A stretch of DNA of 48,871 nt, from positions 1 to 48,871 of the forward strand of contig JACPVI010000088.1 of the NCBI GenBank assembly GCA_016191815.1. The letters run 5' to 3'. The position numbers and the translations under genes were made by a program. Origin of the DNA: Myxococcales bacterium. Lineage in GTDB: Bacteria > Myxococcota > Myxococcia > Myxococcales > Myxococcaceae. The notes beneath the pieces are model-generated. The model did no database searches. It was not told the DNA's origin and saw nothing but the letters and a program-made list of their open reading frames with translations. Below are positions 16,403 through 28,155 of the stretch, one piece after another; position 1 is the first letter of the stretch, and each line of letters opens with the position of its first letter.

Positions 16403-18799
16403 ATGGCCGCGCCGCGGGGAGCCTCCCGACAATGTCCGCGCTGCGGGATGGCGGTACCCGCGGGAGCCAAGAGCTGCCCCCGCGACGGCACCGCCATCGG
16501 CCCCACCATCGACAAGCCCGCCTTCACCCCTGGCGCGGTGGCGAGCGAGCGGACGGTGATCGATCCCAGGCGGGCCGCGCTCGAGGTTCTGCCTCCCACC
16601 GGCGAGCAGCCTTCTCCTCGGCCGATCGCCCAGCCTTTCGATAGCCCGGGGCTGGACGACGACCGGACGGTCCTGGACATCGGCAAGAACGTCCCGCTGG
16701 GGGGCCTCCCGTCGGAGGTGACCGACAAGGCGCGGGTGCTGCCTTTCGAGCTTTTGCAGGTCGACCCGAGCATTCCGGGCGGACTGGACGAGACCGTGGT
16801 GAGGGAAGAAGTCATCCGGCCGCCTCCCCTTCCCCGGCGCCCGAGCGCCCCAAGGCTGACCCCCCTGCCCGCCGATGCGCAGGCAGCGCCGCGCAAAGGC
16901 AAAGGGGGAGACCCGCTGATCGGCAGCCGCATCGGCGAATACCAGGTCGAGGAGCGTATCGGCGCCGGCGGCATGGGCATCGTCTACCGCGGCATCCAGC
17001 CGGTGATCGGCAAGCCGGTGGCGATCAAGGTCCTCAAGCCCGAGATCGCCGGCCAGCAGGGCCAGATGGAGCGCCTGCTCGCCGAGGCGCGAGCCGTCAA
17101 CGCCATTCGCCACCGCGGGATCATCGACATCTTCAGCTTCGGCCAGCTTCCCGACGGCAGGCACTACGTGGTGATGGAGTACCTGGAGGGCGAAGCCTTC
17201 GACGCCTTCATCAAGAAGAGCGCGCCGACGCCGCTCTCCGAGGCGATTCCGCTCTTGGAGGAGATCCTGAGCGCCCTGGGCGCGGCCCACTCGGCGGGGG
17301 TCATCCACCGGGATCTCAAACCGAGCAACATCTTCGTGGTCACTCCGCCCCACGGGCCTCGCTACCTGAAGCTTTTGGACTTCGGCCTGGCCAAGCAGAG
17401 CGCCCTCCCCGGAGGAAGCACCCCCCAGACCCGGATGGCGATGATCGTCGGGACGCCCGACTACATGTCGCCGGAGCAGGCCCGGGGCGAGCCGGTGGGA
17501 CCCTTCACCGATCTCTATTCACTGGGGGTGATGGCCTTCCAGCTGCTCACCGGGAAGCTCCCGTTCGTGGGCGAGACGCCGATGATCGTGCTCATCGAGC
17601 ACCAGGAGCGGCCTCCGCCCAGGGCATCGACGTTGAACGGGGCGATCCCTCCGCTGCTCGACAACCTGCTGCTCCGGCTGATGGCCAAGTCCCCTTCGGC
17701 GAGGCCCGCCTCCGCGGCCGAGGTGGAGGAGATCTTGAGCCGGGTGAAACTCACCGCGCTGCGCACGCAGGAGCCGCAGTCCGCGCCAGAGCCCACTCGG
17801 GTGGGGCGAGCCAGCGACCCTTCCCGCGGGCGTCCGCGGGTATCGACGCCGTCCTTGCCGTCCGTCCAGGCCCGCGAGGTGCCGCCGCGCCCGCGCACGG
17901 CCACAGCGCTGCCGCCCGTCCCGCCCCGCGAGCCTCCGCCGGAGCCGCCGCCTTCTCCGTCCAGCGAGCGCACTGAAGAGGAAGAGCCCAGGTCGCTGGC
18001 CGACGAGCTGTTCCCGCCCGAGACCGAGCCGGAGCCCGAGCCGGCCGAGGAGGCCGTCGGTCCGGTGCCCGAGGAGGAGTTGGGCGAGCCCGAGCCGCCC
18101 ACCGACGCGCCGCCTCCGCCCGAGCGCGCCTCCGGAATGGGCGCGTGGATCATCCTCGCCGTGCTGGGGGCGATCGGCCTGCTCGCGGTGAGCGCGCTAC
18201 TGGTGCTGCGGCCGCCGTGGAGGAAGCCGGCGCCTCTCGCTGAGGAGCACCCAGAGCAGGCGCCGCAGGAGACGCCCGAGACCGCTGCCGGAGAGCCCGA
18301 GGCGACGCACGAGCCCGAGGGCCCTGCCACTGATAGCAAGGCCGCGCCCCGGACTCCGCTCGGGCCGCGCGGAGGCGGCACGCCCCCGACTCCGCTCGGG
18401 CCAACCGGGGGAGGCAGCCCGGGCGGGCCCGCCGGGGGTAGCTCGGCGAGGCCGAGCAGGCACGGCGAAGCGCAGCCTCGCTCGGTCGAGCCAACCCCTG
18501 CTCCTCCACCTCCCGGAAGCGGCTCCTCACCGCGGGCAACGGAAGCCCCGCCAGCACCCAGGCCGGATTCGCCGCGGCCGAAGCCCGGGCCCGAGCCGAC
18601 CCAGGAGCTGTTGCTCCAGCGGATCGCCTCCTTGCGCGAGCGGGCGATGGCCACCCTGCCTTCCGGCGAAGAGCCGGCGGAGGCCCTCCACTCGCTCGCC
18701 AACCTCGAGTTCGACGTGAAGGCCACCGGCGACTCGGACGCCCTGCGGAGGCTACAGCGCAAGCTCGAGGACTGGGAGCGCCGCAACCTCAGGAAGTAG
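16403..18799 (+). CDS. Membrane-anchored Ser/Thr protein kinase with N-terminal zinc-ribbon-like segment
   Basis: A 798-residue Hanks-type kinase. It opens with a short zinc-ribbon-like motif (C11, C14, C25, then an Asp where a fourth Cys might be), followed by about 130 disordered residues. The kinase domain runs from about 175 to 445: IGAGGMGIVY, VAIKVLK, HRDLKPSNIF near 302, DFGLAK near 327 and GTPDYMSPEQ, all intact and so active. After a long Pro/Glu-rich linker comes one membrane segment (about 579-601), then an outer Pro/Gly-rich region and a small helical C-terminal domain. It is transcribed opposite to ribBA and ribE. Its last 11 bases overlap the ribE end tail to tail. Confidence 0.94.
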   Translation: MAAPRGASRQCPRCGMAVPAGAKSCPRDGTAIGPTIDKPAFTPGAVASERTVIDPRRAALEVLPPTGEQPSPRPIAQPFDSPGLDDDRTVLDIGKNVPLGGLPSEVTDKARVLPFELLQVDPSIPGGLDETVVREEVIRPPPLPRRPSAPRLTPLPADAQAAPRKGKGGDPLIGSRIGEYQVEERIGAGGMGIVYRGIQPVIGKPVAIKVLKPEIAGQQGQMERLLAEARAVNAIRHRGIIDIFSFGQLPDGRHYVVMEYLEGEAFDAFIKKSAPTPLSEAIPLLEEILSALGAAHSAGVIHRDLKPSNIFVVTPPHGPRYLKLLDFGLAKQSALPGGSTPQTRMAMIVGTPDYMSPEQARGEPVGPFTDLYSLGVMAFQLLTGKLPFVGETPMIVLIEHQERPPPRASTLNGAIPPLLDNLLLRLMAKSPSARPASAAEVEEILSRVKLTALRTQEPQSAPEPTRVGRASDPSRGRPRVSTPSLPSVQAREVPPRPRTATALPPVPPREPPPEPPPSPSSERTEEEEPRSLADELFPPETEPEPEPAEEAVGPVPEEELGEPEPPTDAPPPPERASGMGAWIILAVLGAIGLLAVSALLVLRPPWRKPAPLAEEHPEQAPQETPETAAGEPEATHEPEGPATDSKAAPRTPLGPRGGGTPPTPLGPTGGGSPGGPAGGSSARPSRHGEAQPRSVEPTPAPPPPGSGSSPRATEAPPAPRPDSPRPKPGPEPTQELLLQRIASLRERAMATLPSGEEPAEALHSLANLEFDVKATGDSDALRRLQRKLEDWERRNLRK

Positions 18800-19439
18800 G
18801 CGGCGCACCGAAGCCGGCGAGCCTCAGCGTCTCCCCGGAGAGCCCCGACCCCGGCCTCAGTCCGTACAGCCGCGCCACGTGCTTGCCGATCAGGTCCGCC
18901 TCCAAGTTCACCCGGTCGCCGGGCCGCTTGGACGCCAAGGTGGTCCGCGCCTGCGTCTCGGGGATCAGCGCGACCCAGAATCGGTCGGGGCCGAGCGAGT
19001 TCACGGTGAGGCTGATCCCGTCGACCGCCACCGAGCCCTTCTCGATGAAGAAGGGCGCCAGCGGCGGCGAGAGGCGAAAGGCCATCACCACCGAACCGCC
19101 CTCCGGCCTGCGCTCGAGCACCTCCGACACCTCGTCGACGTGCCCGAGCACCAGATGGCCGCCGAGCCGGTCGCCCAGCCGAAGGGCGCGCTCGAGGTTC
19201 ACCTTGGTGCCCTCCCGCCACTCGCCCAGGGTGGTGCGGCGGAGCGTCTCCCAAGAGGCCTGCACCCGAAACGAAGTGGCAGTGGTCTCCACCACGGTGA
19301 GGCAGGCGCCGTCAGTGGCGATCGACTCGCCCAGCCTTAGCTCCGAGGCGGGGAACTGGGGGCGAATCCAAACCTCGGTGACTCCGCCCCCCTGAACGCG
19401 CTCGACCGTGCCCAAAGCCTCGATGAGCCCGGTGAACAA
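18789..19439 (-). CDS. ribE: Riboflavin synthase, alpha chain
   Basis: A 216-residue enzyme that dismutates two 6,7-dimethyl-8-ribityllumazine molecules to riboflavin. It has the family's tandem lumazine-binding repeats. The first half holds MFTGLIEALGTV, GESIATDGACLTVV and LGGHLVLGHVDEV. The second holds GSVAVDGISLTVN and DLIGKHVARL. The start is TTG, an unusual choice, but the invariant MFTGLIE leaves no alternative. The symbol ribC is used in some genomes. It lies 3 bases downstream of the cyclic-nucleotide-binding gene. Its 3' end overlaps the kinase gene by 11 bases. Confidence 0.95.
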   Translation of the reverse strand: MFTGLIEALGTVERVQGGGVTEVWIRPQFPASELRLGESIATDGACLTVVETTATSFRVQASWETLRRTTLGEWREGTKVNLERALRLGDRLGGHLVLGHVDEVSEVLERRPEGGSVVMAFRLSPPLAPFFIEKGSVAVDGISLTVNSLGPDRFWVALIPETQARTTLASKRPGDRVNLEADLIGKHVARLYGLRPGSGLSGETLRLAGFGAPPTS

Positions 19440-19442
19440 CGC

Positions 19443-19961
19443 CTACCGCCTCCCTCCCGCGGCCCGCCTCGGCTTGGGCGGCGCCTCGCCGGCGCCGGAG
19501 GAGATGAACTCGCAGATGCGGCTGTCGGCCTTCCGAAGCCTCCGCGAGAGCAGGCGGCAGATGTTCTGGAGGACGATCACGTACGAATAGTTGTCCTCGC
19601 GGTAGAGATTGTAGAGGTCGAGGTTGGTGAGCGAGTAAGTGAGCGCCTTCTTGAAGACGCGGATGGTGGCCGAGCGCGGCTGCAGCTCGACCAGGGTCAT
19701 CTCGCCGAACACCTCGCCGGGCCCCAGCCTCACGATCGGCACTCGCTTTCCTTCGACGCTGGTGCGCAGTACCTCCACCTCGCCCTCGCGGAGTACGTAC
19801 ATGGTCCGCCCCAGCTCACCCTCGTTGAAGATGATCTCTCCCGGCCGGAAGCTCTGCTCCTCGAGCATGTCCATCACGCGCTCGAGCCTTCGGCCCTCCA
19901 GGCCACCGAAGATGGCGACGCCGCGGAGGAAGGTGATGAGAGAGGTTGGGTTCCTGGGCAT
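19443..19961 (-). CDS. Cyclic-nucleotide-binding domain protein
   Basis: A 172-residue protein with a single cNMP-binding beta-roll: FRPGEIIFNEGELGRTMYVL, EGEVEVLRTS, LGPGEVFGEMTLVE and the phosphate-cassette-like PRSATIRVF. It is followed by a C-terminal helix and a basic tail. There is no helix-turn-helix, so it is not a CRP-type regulator. It resembles small cNMP-binding sensor or adaptor proteins common in myxobacteria. The arginine of the phosphate cassette is present, so nucleotide binding is plausible. It sits inside the riboflavin operon between ribD and ribE (47-base and 3-base gaps) and is likely co-transcribed. A link to flavin synthesis is not established. Confidence 0.87.
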   Translation of the reverse strand: MPRNPTSLITFLRGVAIFGGLEGRRLERVMDMLEEQSFRPGEIIFNEGELGRTMYVLREGEVEVLRTSVEGKRVPIVRLGPGEVFGEMTLVELQPRSATIRVFKKALTYSLTNLDLYNLYREDNYSYVIVLQNICRLLSRRLRKADSRICEFISSGAGEAPPKPRRAAGGRR

Positions 19962-20008
19962 GGCATGGCGGAACAGACCAGTTCCCGGCGCGAGGGGCAA
20001 GCGCCCCC

Positions 20009-21172
20009 TCAGGCCTTCGCCAGCTCGAAGCGAAGCAAGAGGTCGCGCCCGTGGACTTCGACCTCCGGCGGCGGAAGCTCCAGCGCCTCGCTCATCTTGC
20101 GGATTCCCAGCTCCCCCGACCAGCAAAGCCCGCCCGCCCCCAAAAGCTTGGGCGCGATGAACAGGAGCAGGCGATCGGCCAGCCCGTCGCGAAGAAAGGA
20201 GGAGAAGACTTCCGCGCCACCCTCCACCAGGACGTGCAGTGCCCCAAAGCAGGCGAGCGCGCGCAACAGCTCCTCCAGATCCACCCTGCCTCGCCGCGCC
20301 CGCACCGTCCACACCTCGGCGCCTGCGGCGGTGAGTCTCCTCGCCCGCGGGTGCTCCGGCCTCTCCACGGTGGCGACGATCGTCTTCCCCGAGCGCTGGG
20401 CGTAGACGCGCCGGCTGGGCGAAGTCCGAAGGTGCGAGTCGACCACCACCCGTGAGGGGTTGCGCCCGCCGTCCGGCAGCCGCGCGGTGAGCCGGGGATC
20501 GTCGCGCTCCACCGTGCCGGCCCCCACCAGCACCGCGTCCACCTGGTCGCGAAGCCTGTGGACATAGGATCGGGCCTCCTTGCCGGTCACCCAGCGCGCG
20601 TCTCCGGAGACGGAGGCGATCTTCCCGTCCAGCGTGGCCGCCGCCTTCAAGGTGACGAAGGGGAGCCCGGTGCGCATGAACTTGAGGAACGGCAGGTTGA
20701 GCGCGTCGGCCTCCTCGCGGAGGACTCCTCCCAAGACCTCCACTCCCGCGCGCCGGAGCCGGGCCACGCCGCGCCCGTCCACCAGCGGGTTCGGGTCAGC
20801 CGAGGCGTACACCACCCGCCGGACCCCCGCCTCGAGGATGGCTTGGGTGCAGGGAGGGGTCCGCCCAAAGTGATCGCACGGCTCCAGCGTGCTGTAGAGA
20901 TCCGCGCCGCGCGCGCGCGGGCCGGCGGCCTCGATCGCCACCACCTCCGCGTGGGGAGCGCCCGCGCGCCTGTGGTGGCCTCGGGCGATCACCCGGCCTC
21001 CCTTCACCAGCACCGCACCCACTGCCGGGTTGGGGTGGGTCCGGCCGAGCCCGCGCTCCGCCTCCTCGAGGGCCAACCGCATGAAAAACTCGGCCACCGC
21101 GCGGTCGAACTCCGCCGCCCGCTTCTCCCGGGGCACCCTCCGCAACAGGCGCGCTCTGGTCAGAAGCCTCAC
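20009..21172 (-). CDS. ribD: Riboflavin biosynthesis deaminase/reductase
   Basis: A 387-residue bifunctional enzyme that deaminates and then reduces the pyrimidine intermediate of riboflavin synthesis. The N-terminal deaminase has the zinc ligands H74 and C99/C108 with E76 ([20 protein letters not shown]) and the substrate loop [12 protein letters not shown]. The C-terminal reductase contains [33 protein letters not shown] and [11 protein letters not shown]. The chosen GTG start overlaps the nrdR stop (GTGA). It gives about 30 residues before the conserved [12 protein letters not shown], slightly longer than usual, so a later start is possible. Confidence 0.95.
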   Translation of the reverse strand: MRLLTRARLLRRVPREKRAAEFDRAVAEFFMRLALEEAERGLGRTHPNPAVGAVLVKGGRVIARGHHRRAGAPHAEVVAIEAAGPRARGADLYSTLEPCDHFGRTPPCTQAILEAGVRRVVYASADPNPLVDGRGVARLRRAGVEVLGGVLREEADALNLPFLKFMRTGLPFVTLKAAATLDGKIASVSGDARWVTGKEARSYVHRLRDQVDAVLVGAGTVERDDPRLTARLPDGGRNPSRVVVDSHLRTSPSRRVYAQRSGKTIVATVERPEHPRARRLTAAGAEVWTVRARRGRVDLEELLRALACFGALHVLVEGGAEVFSSFLRDGLADRLLLFIAPKLLGAGGLCWSGELGIRKMSEALELPPPEVEVHGRDLLLRFELAKA

Positions 21173-21657
21173 GGTCCCCTGCGCTTGACCTGCTTGACCT
21201 TCGCCTGCTCGTCCAAGAGGTCCTTCAGCTCGCTCATGAACTCCGCGATGTCGCGGAAGGAGCGGTACACCGAGGCGAACCGCACGTACGCCACCTCGTC
21301 CAGTGCCGGCAACCGCCGCATCACCTCTTCCCCGATGGCGCTGGAGGGGACCTCCTTCTCGCCCAACTCCTGGAGCCTTCGCTCGATGGCGGTGGCGACG
21401 TCCTCCAGTTGGTCTACCGACACCGGGCGCTTCTCGCAGGCCTTCTTCATACCCGCGAGGAGCTTGTCGCGGTCGAAGGCCTCGCGGCGGCCGTCCTTCT
21501 TCACCACCAGCGGGTTCAGCTCCTCCACCCGCTCGTAGGTGGTGAAGCGGCGCTTGCACTCCAGGCACTCGCGCCGGCGGCGGATCACCGCCCCCTCGTG
21601 CGACTCGCGCGAGTCGATCACCTTGTTGTCGGGGTCGCGGCAGAAGGGGCAGCGCAT
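21169..21657 (-). CDS. nrdR: Transcriptional repressor NrdR
   Basis: A 162-residue regulator of ribonucleotide reductase genes. It has an N-terminal zinc ribbon with C3, C6, C31 and C34 (MRCPFC and [13 protein letters not shown]) and an ATP-cone ([20 protein letters not shown]) that senses ATP/dATP. I start at the ATG giving MRCPFC, the standard N-terminus, rather than the GTG 12 bases upstream. The stop overlaps the ribD start. nrdR next to ribD is a very common arrangement. No NrdR box pair was found in this window. Confidence 0.97.
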   Translation of the reverse strand: MRCPFCRDPDNKVIDSRESHEGAVIRRRRECLECKRRFTTYERVEELNPLVVKKDGRREAFDRDKLLAGMKKACEKRPVSVDQLEDVATAIERRLQELGEKEVPSSAIGEEVMRRLPALDEVAYVRFASVYRSFRDIAEFMSELKDLLDEQAKVKQVKRRGP

Positions 21658-21660
21658 GGT

Positions 21661-21703
21661 CCCCCTCACCCTACCCTCTCCCCCGCGGCGGCGGAGAGGG
21701 ATT
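21661..21703. repeat. REP-like interspersed repeat, copy 2
   Basis: CCCCCTCACCCTACCCTCTC followed by a perfect 8-base stem: CCCTCTCC at 21674-21681 pairs with GGAGAGGG at 21693-21700 around an 11-base GC-rich loop. It shares the CCCTCACCCTA head and the palindromic layout with the copy at 15101. It fills the gap between glyA and nrdR and could act as an mRNA-processing or attenuation hairpin. No T-run follows in either direction. Confidence 0.75.
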
Positions 21704-21708
21704 TGGCG

Positions 21709-22968
<1,260 letters not shown>

Positions 22969-22983
22969 GCCGCACCTCCCAGG

Positions 22984-23331
22984 CTAGGGCAGCGCCCAGG
23001 CGTTGCCTCTGAGGATCGATGGCTCGTACTCGCCCGCCTCGTGGACCCAGCGGATCTGCGAGAGCGCGCTGCCTCCCATCTCGCACACCTTCTTGCGGAG
23101 GGCGATGAAGGTCTCCTCGTCGTTGTTCGCGAACTTCGCCTCCACCCAGCCGAGGTTCTTCGCCCCGTCCGGCACGTCGGAGGCGGTGGGGTAGTCGAAG
23201 ACGTTGCAGCTCCTGTCGCCCACGTAGACGAGCTTGGGATCGGTCCTCCGCACGGGCTCGATCTGCGTCCGGCAGCCGGCGAGGAGGAGGACAAAGGCCA
23301 GGGCGGCCAAGGACTTCGTTCGAGGCCTCAT
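22984..23331 (-). CDS. Small lipoprotein, DUF4156-like at most
   Basis: A 115-residue lipoprotein with a clear signal and lipobox (LAALAFVLLLAGC, lipidated Cys at about residue 20). The mature part has two further cysteines (RSCNVF and KKVCEMGGSALSQI). The ALRKKVCEMGGSAL pattern recalls small DUF4156-type lipoproteins, a weak resemblance. Its ATG overlaps the rpiB stop as ATGA and it is followed by glyA, so it is inside the operon. Function unknown. Confidence 0.75.
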   Translation of the reverse strand: MRPRTKSLAALAFVLLLAGCRTQIEPVRRTDPKLVYVGDRSCNVFDYPTASDVPDGAKNLGWVEAKFANNDEETFIALRKKVCEMGGSALSQIRWVHEAGEYEPSILRGNAWALP

Positions 23332-23767
23332 GGCGCCGACTCCACGTCACGGATCTTCTGGATCCGCTTCTGGTGGCGGCCACCCTCGAAAGGGGTGTCC
23401 AGGAAGGCCTCGAGGATGCTGCGGGCGAGCCCAGGGCCGGTCACTCGCTGGCCCAGGCAGAGAACGTTGGCGTCGTTGTGGGCGCGGGCCATCCTGGCCT
23501 CGAACTCGCTCCGGCAGACCGCCGCCCGCACCCCGCGGTGCTTGTTGGCGACGATGCTCATCCCGATGCCGGTGCCGCAGACCAGGACCCCGAAGCCGGC
23601 CGCTCCCGAGGCGACCAGGCGCGCCACCTTGGAGGCGAAGTCCGGGTAGTCCACCGAGTCGTTGTTGTAGGTGCCCAGGTCCTCGATCTGTAGCGAGCGG
23701 GCGCGGCCAGCCTCGAGGAGCTCTGCTTTGAGCTCGAGGCCGGCGTGGTCGGAGGCGATCGCCAGCC

Positions 23768-23771
<4 letters not shown>
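23328..23771 (-). CDS. rpiB: Ribose 5-phosphate isomerase B
   Basis: A 147-residue RpiB/LacAB-family sugar-phosphate isomerase interconverting ribose 5-phosphate and ribulose 5-phosphate, the latter being the substrate of the DHBP synthase encoded by ribBA. It has [27 protein letters not shown], the catalytic C65 in [13 protein letters not shown], and [13 protein letters not shown]. The start is GTG overlapping the fabF stop (GTGA). It is placed between the fab genes and glyA as in other myxobacteria. Confidence 0.95.
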
Positions 23772-25027
<1,256 letters not shown>

Positions 25028-25049
25028 GCGACGCTCCCGCCGCCGGCGA

Positions 25050-25292
25050 CTACTTCTTGTGGGTGTTGATGTAGTTGATCGCGTCGCCGACGGTCTTGAT
25101 GTTCTCCGCTTCCTCGTCGGGAATCTCCACTTCGAACTCCTCCTCCATCGCCATCACCAGCTCCACGATGTCCAGGCTGTCGGCACCCAAGTCCTCGATG
25201 AAGGAGCTCTCGGGCTTGATCTCGTCCTCTCCGACGCCGAGCTGGTCGGCGATAATGGACTTGACCTTGGTCTCGATCTGCGTCGTCGCCAT
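25050..25292 (-). CDS. acpP: Acyl carrier protein
   Basis: An 80-residue acidic four-helix carrier with the phosphopantetheine attachment serine S39 in [26 protein letters not shown] lies nine bases upstream of the ATG. It carries growing acyl chains for FabD, FabH, FabG and FabF. The 70-base gap before it, the largest within the fab cluster, may hold its own promoter, as expected for a protein needed in high amounts, but none could be fixed by eye. Confidence 0.97.
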   Translation of the reverse strand: MATTQIETKVKSIIADQLGVGEDEIKPESSFIEDLGADSLDIVELVMAMEEEFEVEIPDEEAENIKTVGDAINYINTHKK

Positions 25293-25362
25293 GTGTTCAC
25301 ACTCTCCGGTTTCGAAGGCGCGCGCGGTATACCCGAAGCGCCCTTGGGACTCCAGACAACGC

Positions 25363-26103
25363 CTACATGTACATGCCGCCGTTCACCTTGAGGACTTCGC
25401 CGGTGATGTAGGCGGCGGCATCGCTCGCCAGGAATAGCACCGCGCCGGCGACCTCCTCCGCCGTCCCCAGGCGGCCCAGCGGGACCGAATCCAGCATGCG
25501 GGCCCGCGCCTCTTCGGGGATGCGGGCGGTCATGTCGGTGCCGATGAAGCCGGGGGAGACGGCGTTGACCCGGATGTTCCTCGAGGCCAGCTCGCGGGCC
25601 ACCGACTTGGTGAGCCCGATGATGCCGGCCTTGGAGGCGGCGTAGGCCGCCTGGCCGGCGTTGCCGGTCTCCCCCACCACCGAGGTGAGATTCACCACCG
25701 CCCCGCCCTTCTGCTTCATCATCGGCCGGGAGGCGGCGCGGATGAGCGCGAAGGCGCCCTTGAGGTTGGTGTCGAGGGTCTTGTCCCAGTCCTCGTCCTT
25801 AAAGCGCATCACCAGTCCGTCGATCGCCACGCCCGCGTTGTTCACCAGGACGTCCAGTCGGCCGTGCTCCTTGACGACGGCCTCCACCGCCAAGGCGCAG
25901 GCCTTGGGGTCAGCCACGTCGAAGCGCTTGGCGCTGGCCTTTCCACCTGCCTGCTCGATGGCGGCGAGCGTCTCCTTGGCCTTCTCCTCGTTGCCCGCGT
26001 AGGTGATGACCACCGTGGCGTGCTCTCGGGCGAAGGCGAGCGCGCAGGCCCGGCCGATGCCGCGGGAGCCGCCGGTGATGAGGACGATCTTTCCGTTGAA
26101 CAT
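25363..26103 (-). CDS. fabG: 3-oxoacyl-ACP reductase
   Basis: A 246-residue short-chain dehydrogenase that performs the NADPH-dependent reduction in fatty acid synthesis. It has the Rossmann motif [11 protein letters not shown], the NNAG motif and the catalytic S141, Y154 and K158 (LTSVVGETG and AAYAASKAG), ending in LKVNGGMYM, the usual FabG C-terminus. It lies 12 bases after fabD. No purine-rich ribosome-binding site precedes the ATG; the upstream bases read ACCTCCC. Confidence 0.96.
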   Translation of the reverse strand: MFNGKIVLITGGSRGIGRACALAFAREHATVVITYAGNEEKAKETLAAIEQAGGKASAKRFDVADPKACALAVEAVVKEHGRLDVLVNNAGVAIDGLVMRFKDEDWDKTLDTNLKGAFALIRAASRPMMKQKGGAVVNLTSVVGETGNAGQAAYAASKAGIIGLTKSVARELASRNIRVNAVSPGFIGTDMTARIPEEARARMLDSVPLGRLGTAEEVAGAVLFLASDAAAYITGEVLKVNGGMYM

Positions 26104-26115
26104 GGGAGGTCCGAG

Positions 26116-27042
26116 TCAGGGTTTGAAAAGCCTCTCCAGCGAGGAGGGGTCCTCCACGCTGGCGAGCTGCACGTCCTTGGCGATGCGCTTGACCAGGCCC
26201 GCGAGGATCCTGCCCGGCCCCAGCTCGACGAAGCGCGTCACGCCCTGGCGGCGCAGCTCCTCCACGCACTCGATCCAGCGCACCGGGGAGGTCACCTGCG
26301 CAAGGAGCAACGGCACGATGCGGGAGGGATCGGCGTTGGGCTTCGCCTCGACGTTGGTCACCACCGGCGCGGAAGGCGCCCCAAATGACATCCCCGAGAG
26401 CACCGCGGCCAGGCGCGGCTTCACCGGCTCCATCAGCGCGCAGTGGAAGGGAGCGGACACCGGCAACGACAGCACCCGCTTCGCCCCCGCCTCTTCGAGC
26501 CTGGCCTTCGCCCGCTCCACCGCCTGGGCGTGCCCGGCGATCACCGTCTGGGCCGGTTCGTTGTAGTTCGCCGGCGAGAGGACCTGCCCGCCCGCGCACT
26601 CCTCGCAGATCGACCTCACCACCTCGGGAGAGAGGCCCAACACCGCCGCCATCGCCCCCTGCCCGGCGGGCACGGCTTCTTGCATGAAGCTGCCCCGCTC
26701 GCGCACCGCGCGGACGGCATCGCAAAGCGACATCGCCCCCGATGCCACCAGCGCCGAGTACTCACCGAGCGAATGGCCGGCCACGAAGTCGGGCGCGGGC
26801 ATTCGCTTCGACACCACCGCGTGCACCGCGATGGAGGTGGCGAGGATCGCCGGCTGGGTGTTGGCGGTCAGCTTCAGGTCCTCCTCGGGGCCCTCGAAGC
26901 AAAGCTCGGATAGCTTCCATTTCAGCGCGTCGTCGGCCGCCTCGAACACCGCCTTGGCCTCGGGGAAGGCGTCGGCCATCGCCTTGCCCATGCCGACCGA
27001 CTGGCTCCCCTGCCCCGGAAAGATGAACGCGAGCTTCGACAT
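26116..27042 (-). CDS. fabD: Malonyl-CoA:ACP transacylase
   Basis: A 308-residue transacylase that moves malonyl from CoA to ACP. Motifs are FIFPGQGSQSVGMG, the nucleophile S91 in VAGHSLGEYSALV, the Arg of VRERGSFMQEAVP, the histidine in VSAPFHCALM, and the late FVELGPGRILAGLVKRI. The ATG start gives the standard MSKLAFIFPGQGSQ. It starts 8 bases after fabH and is followed by fabG. Confidence 0.97.
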   Translation of the reverse strand: MSKLAFIFPGQGSQSVGMGKAMADAFPEAKAVFEAADDALKWKLSELCFEGPEEDLKLTANTQPAILATSIAVHAVVSKRMPAPDFVAGHSLGEYSALVASGAMSLCDAVRAVRERGSFMQEAVPAGQGAMAAVLGLSPEVVRSICEECAGGQVLSPANYNEPAQTVIAGHAQAVERAKARLEEAGAKRVLSLPVSAPFHCALMEPVKPRLAAVLSGMSFGAPSAPVVTNVEAKPNADPSRIVPLLLAQVTSPVRWIECVEELRRQGVTRFVELGPGRILAGLVKRIAKDVQLASVEDPSSLERLFKP

Positions 27043-27050
27043 GTGGGCAC

Positions 27051-28034
27051 CTACCAGCGGACCAGCGCGCTCCCCCAGGCCATGCCGGCGCCGATCGCCA
27101 TCATCGCGATCAGGTCGCCTTGCTCGAGCCGGCCGGCCCGGTTCGCCTCGTCCAGCGTCATCGGGAGCGACGCCGAAGAGGTGTTGCCGTACTTGGCGAT
27201 GTTCAGCCAGCACTTCTCCATCGGGATGCCGACCCTTCCCAGCACCGCGTCGATGATCCTTAGATTTGCCTGGTGGGCGATGACGTGGTCCACCGCCTCG
27301 GCGGAGAGCCCGTTGGCCGCGAGCGCCTCCCGGGTGACGTCGGTCAAGACCCGCACCGCCACCTTGTAGACCTCGCGCCCGTTCATCGACACCTTGTGGA
27401 GCTTCTTCTCCAGGACCTCCGCGCTCAGCGGGTGCTTGGTGCCGCCCCCGCGGATGGCGAGGATGTCGGTCTGGGTGCCGTCGGTGTGAAGGTGGGTGGA
27501 GAGGATTCCCCGCGCGCCGTCCTGGGAAGGCCCGAGCACCATCGCCCCCGCCGCGTCGCCGAACAGGACGCAGGTGTTGCGGTCCTCCCAGTCCACGATG
27601 CGGGTCAGCATCTCCACGCCGATCACCAGCGCCCGCTTCGCCAGGCCCGCCTTCACGTACTGATCGACGATGGACATCGCGAACAGCGAGCCCGCGCAGG
27701 CGGCAGAGACGTCGAAGGCGAAGGCCTTCTTCGCTCCCAGCCTCGCCTGCACGAAGGTCGCGCAAGCGGGCATGGGCATGTCCGGCGAGATGGTGCCCAC
27801 CACGATGAGGTCCAGCTCCTCGGGGCGGGTGCTCGCCATCTCCAGGGCCTGCACCGCCGCCTTCACCGCCATGTCGCTGGTGACTTCCCCCTCGGCGGCC
27901 TGCCGCCGCTCCTTGATGCCGGTGCGCTCGGTGATCCACTCGTCGCTGGTCTCGACCAGCTTCTCGAGGTCCTTGTTGGAGATGACCTTCGTGGGCGCGT
28001 AGGAGCCAGTTCCGATGATCTGCGTGTTGGGCAA
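27051..28034 (-). CDS. fabH: Beta-ketoacyl-ACP synthase III
   Basis: A 327-residue initiating condensing enzyme that joins acetyl-CoA (or another primer) to malonyl-ACP. The Cys-His-Asn triad is C113 in DVSAACAGSLFAM, H254 in VIAHQANLRI and N284 in YGNTSSASLPM. The start is TTG, with AGGGAAG just upstream. In relatives plsX directly precedes fabH, but here a 2.3-kb membrane protein gene on the other strand separates them, so fabH must have its own promoter in the 194-base divergent gap. Confidence 0.96.
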   Translation of the reverse strand: MPNTQIIGTGSYAPTKVISNKDLEKLVETSDEWITERTGIKERRQAAEGEVTSDMAVKAAVQALEMASTRPEELDLIVVGTISPDMPMPACATFVQARLGAKKAFAFDVSAACAGSLFAMSIVDQYVKAGLAKRALVIGVEMLTRIVDWEDRNTCVLFGDAAGAMVLGPSQDGARGILSTHLHTDGTQTDILAIRGGGTKHPLSAEVLEKKLHKVSMNGREVYKVAVRVLTDVTREALAANGLSAEAVDHVIAHQANLRIIDAVLGRVGIPMEKCWLNIAKYGNTSSASLPMTLDEANRAGRLEQGDLIAMMAIGAGMAWGSALVRW

Positions 28035-28155
28035 GGGCTTCCCTGGTTGTTCGAGCGCAGGCGGCCGCCGGATCGACGCGCCGCCGTCTTTCCGTTCCGC
28101 GGCGCTCTCTACCTGGAAGCTCCTAGCATGTCACTGGCCAGGTACGCTTATGTGC

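Noticed and set aside
22969-22983. Possible glycine riboswitch ahead of glyA
   Set aside because: Only 15 bases lie between the lipoprotein stop and the glyA start, holding just the ribosome-binding site.
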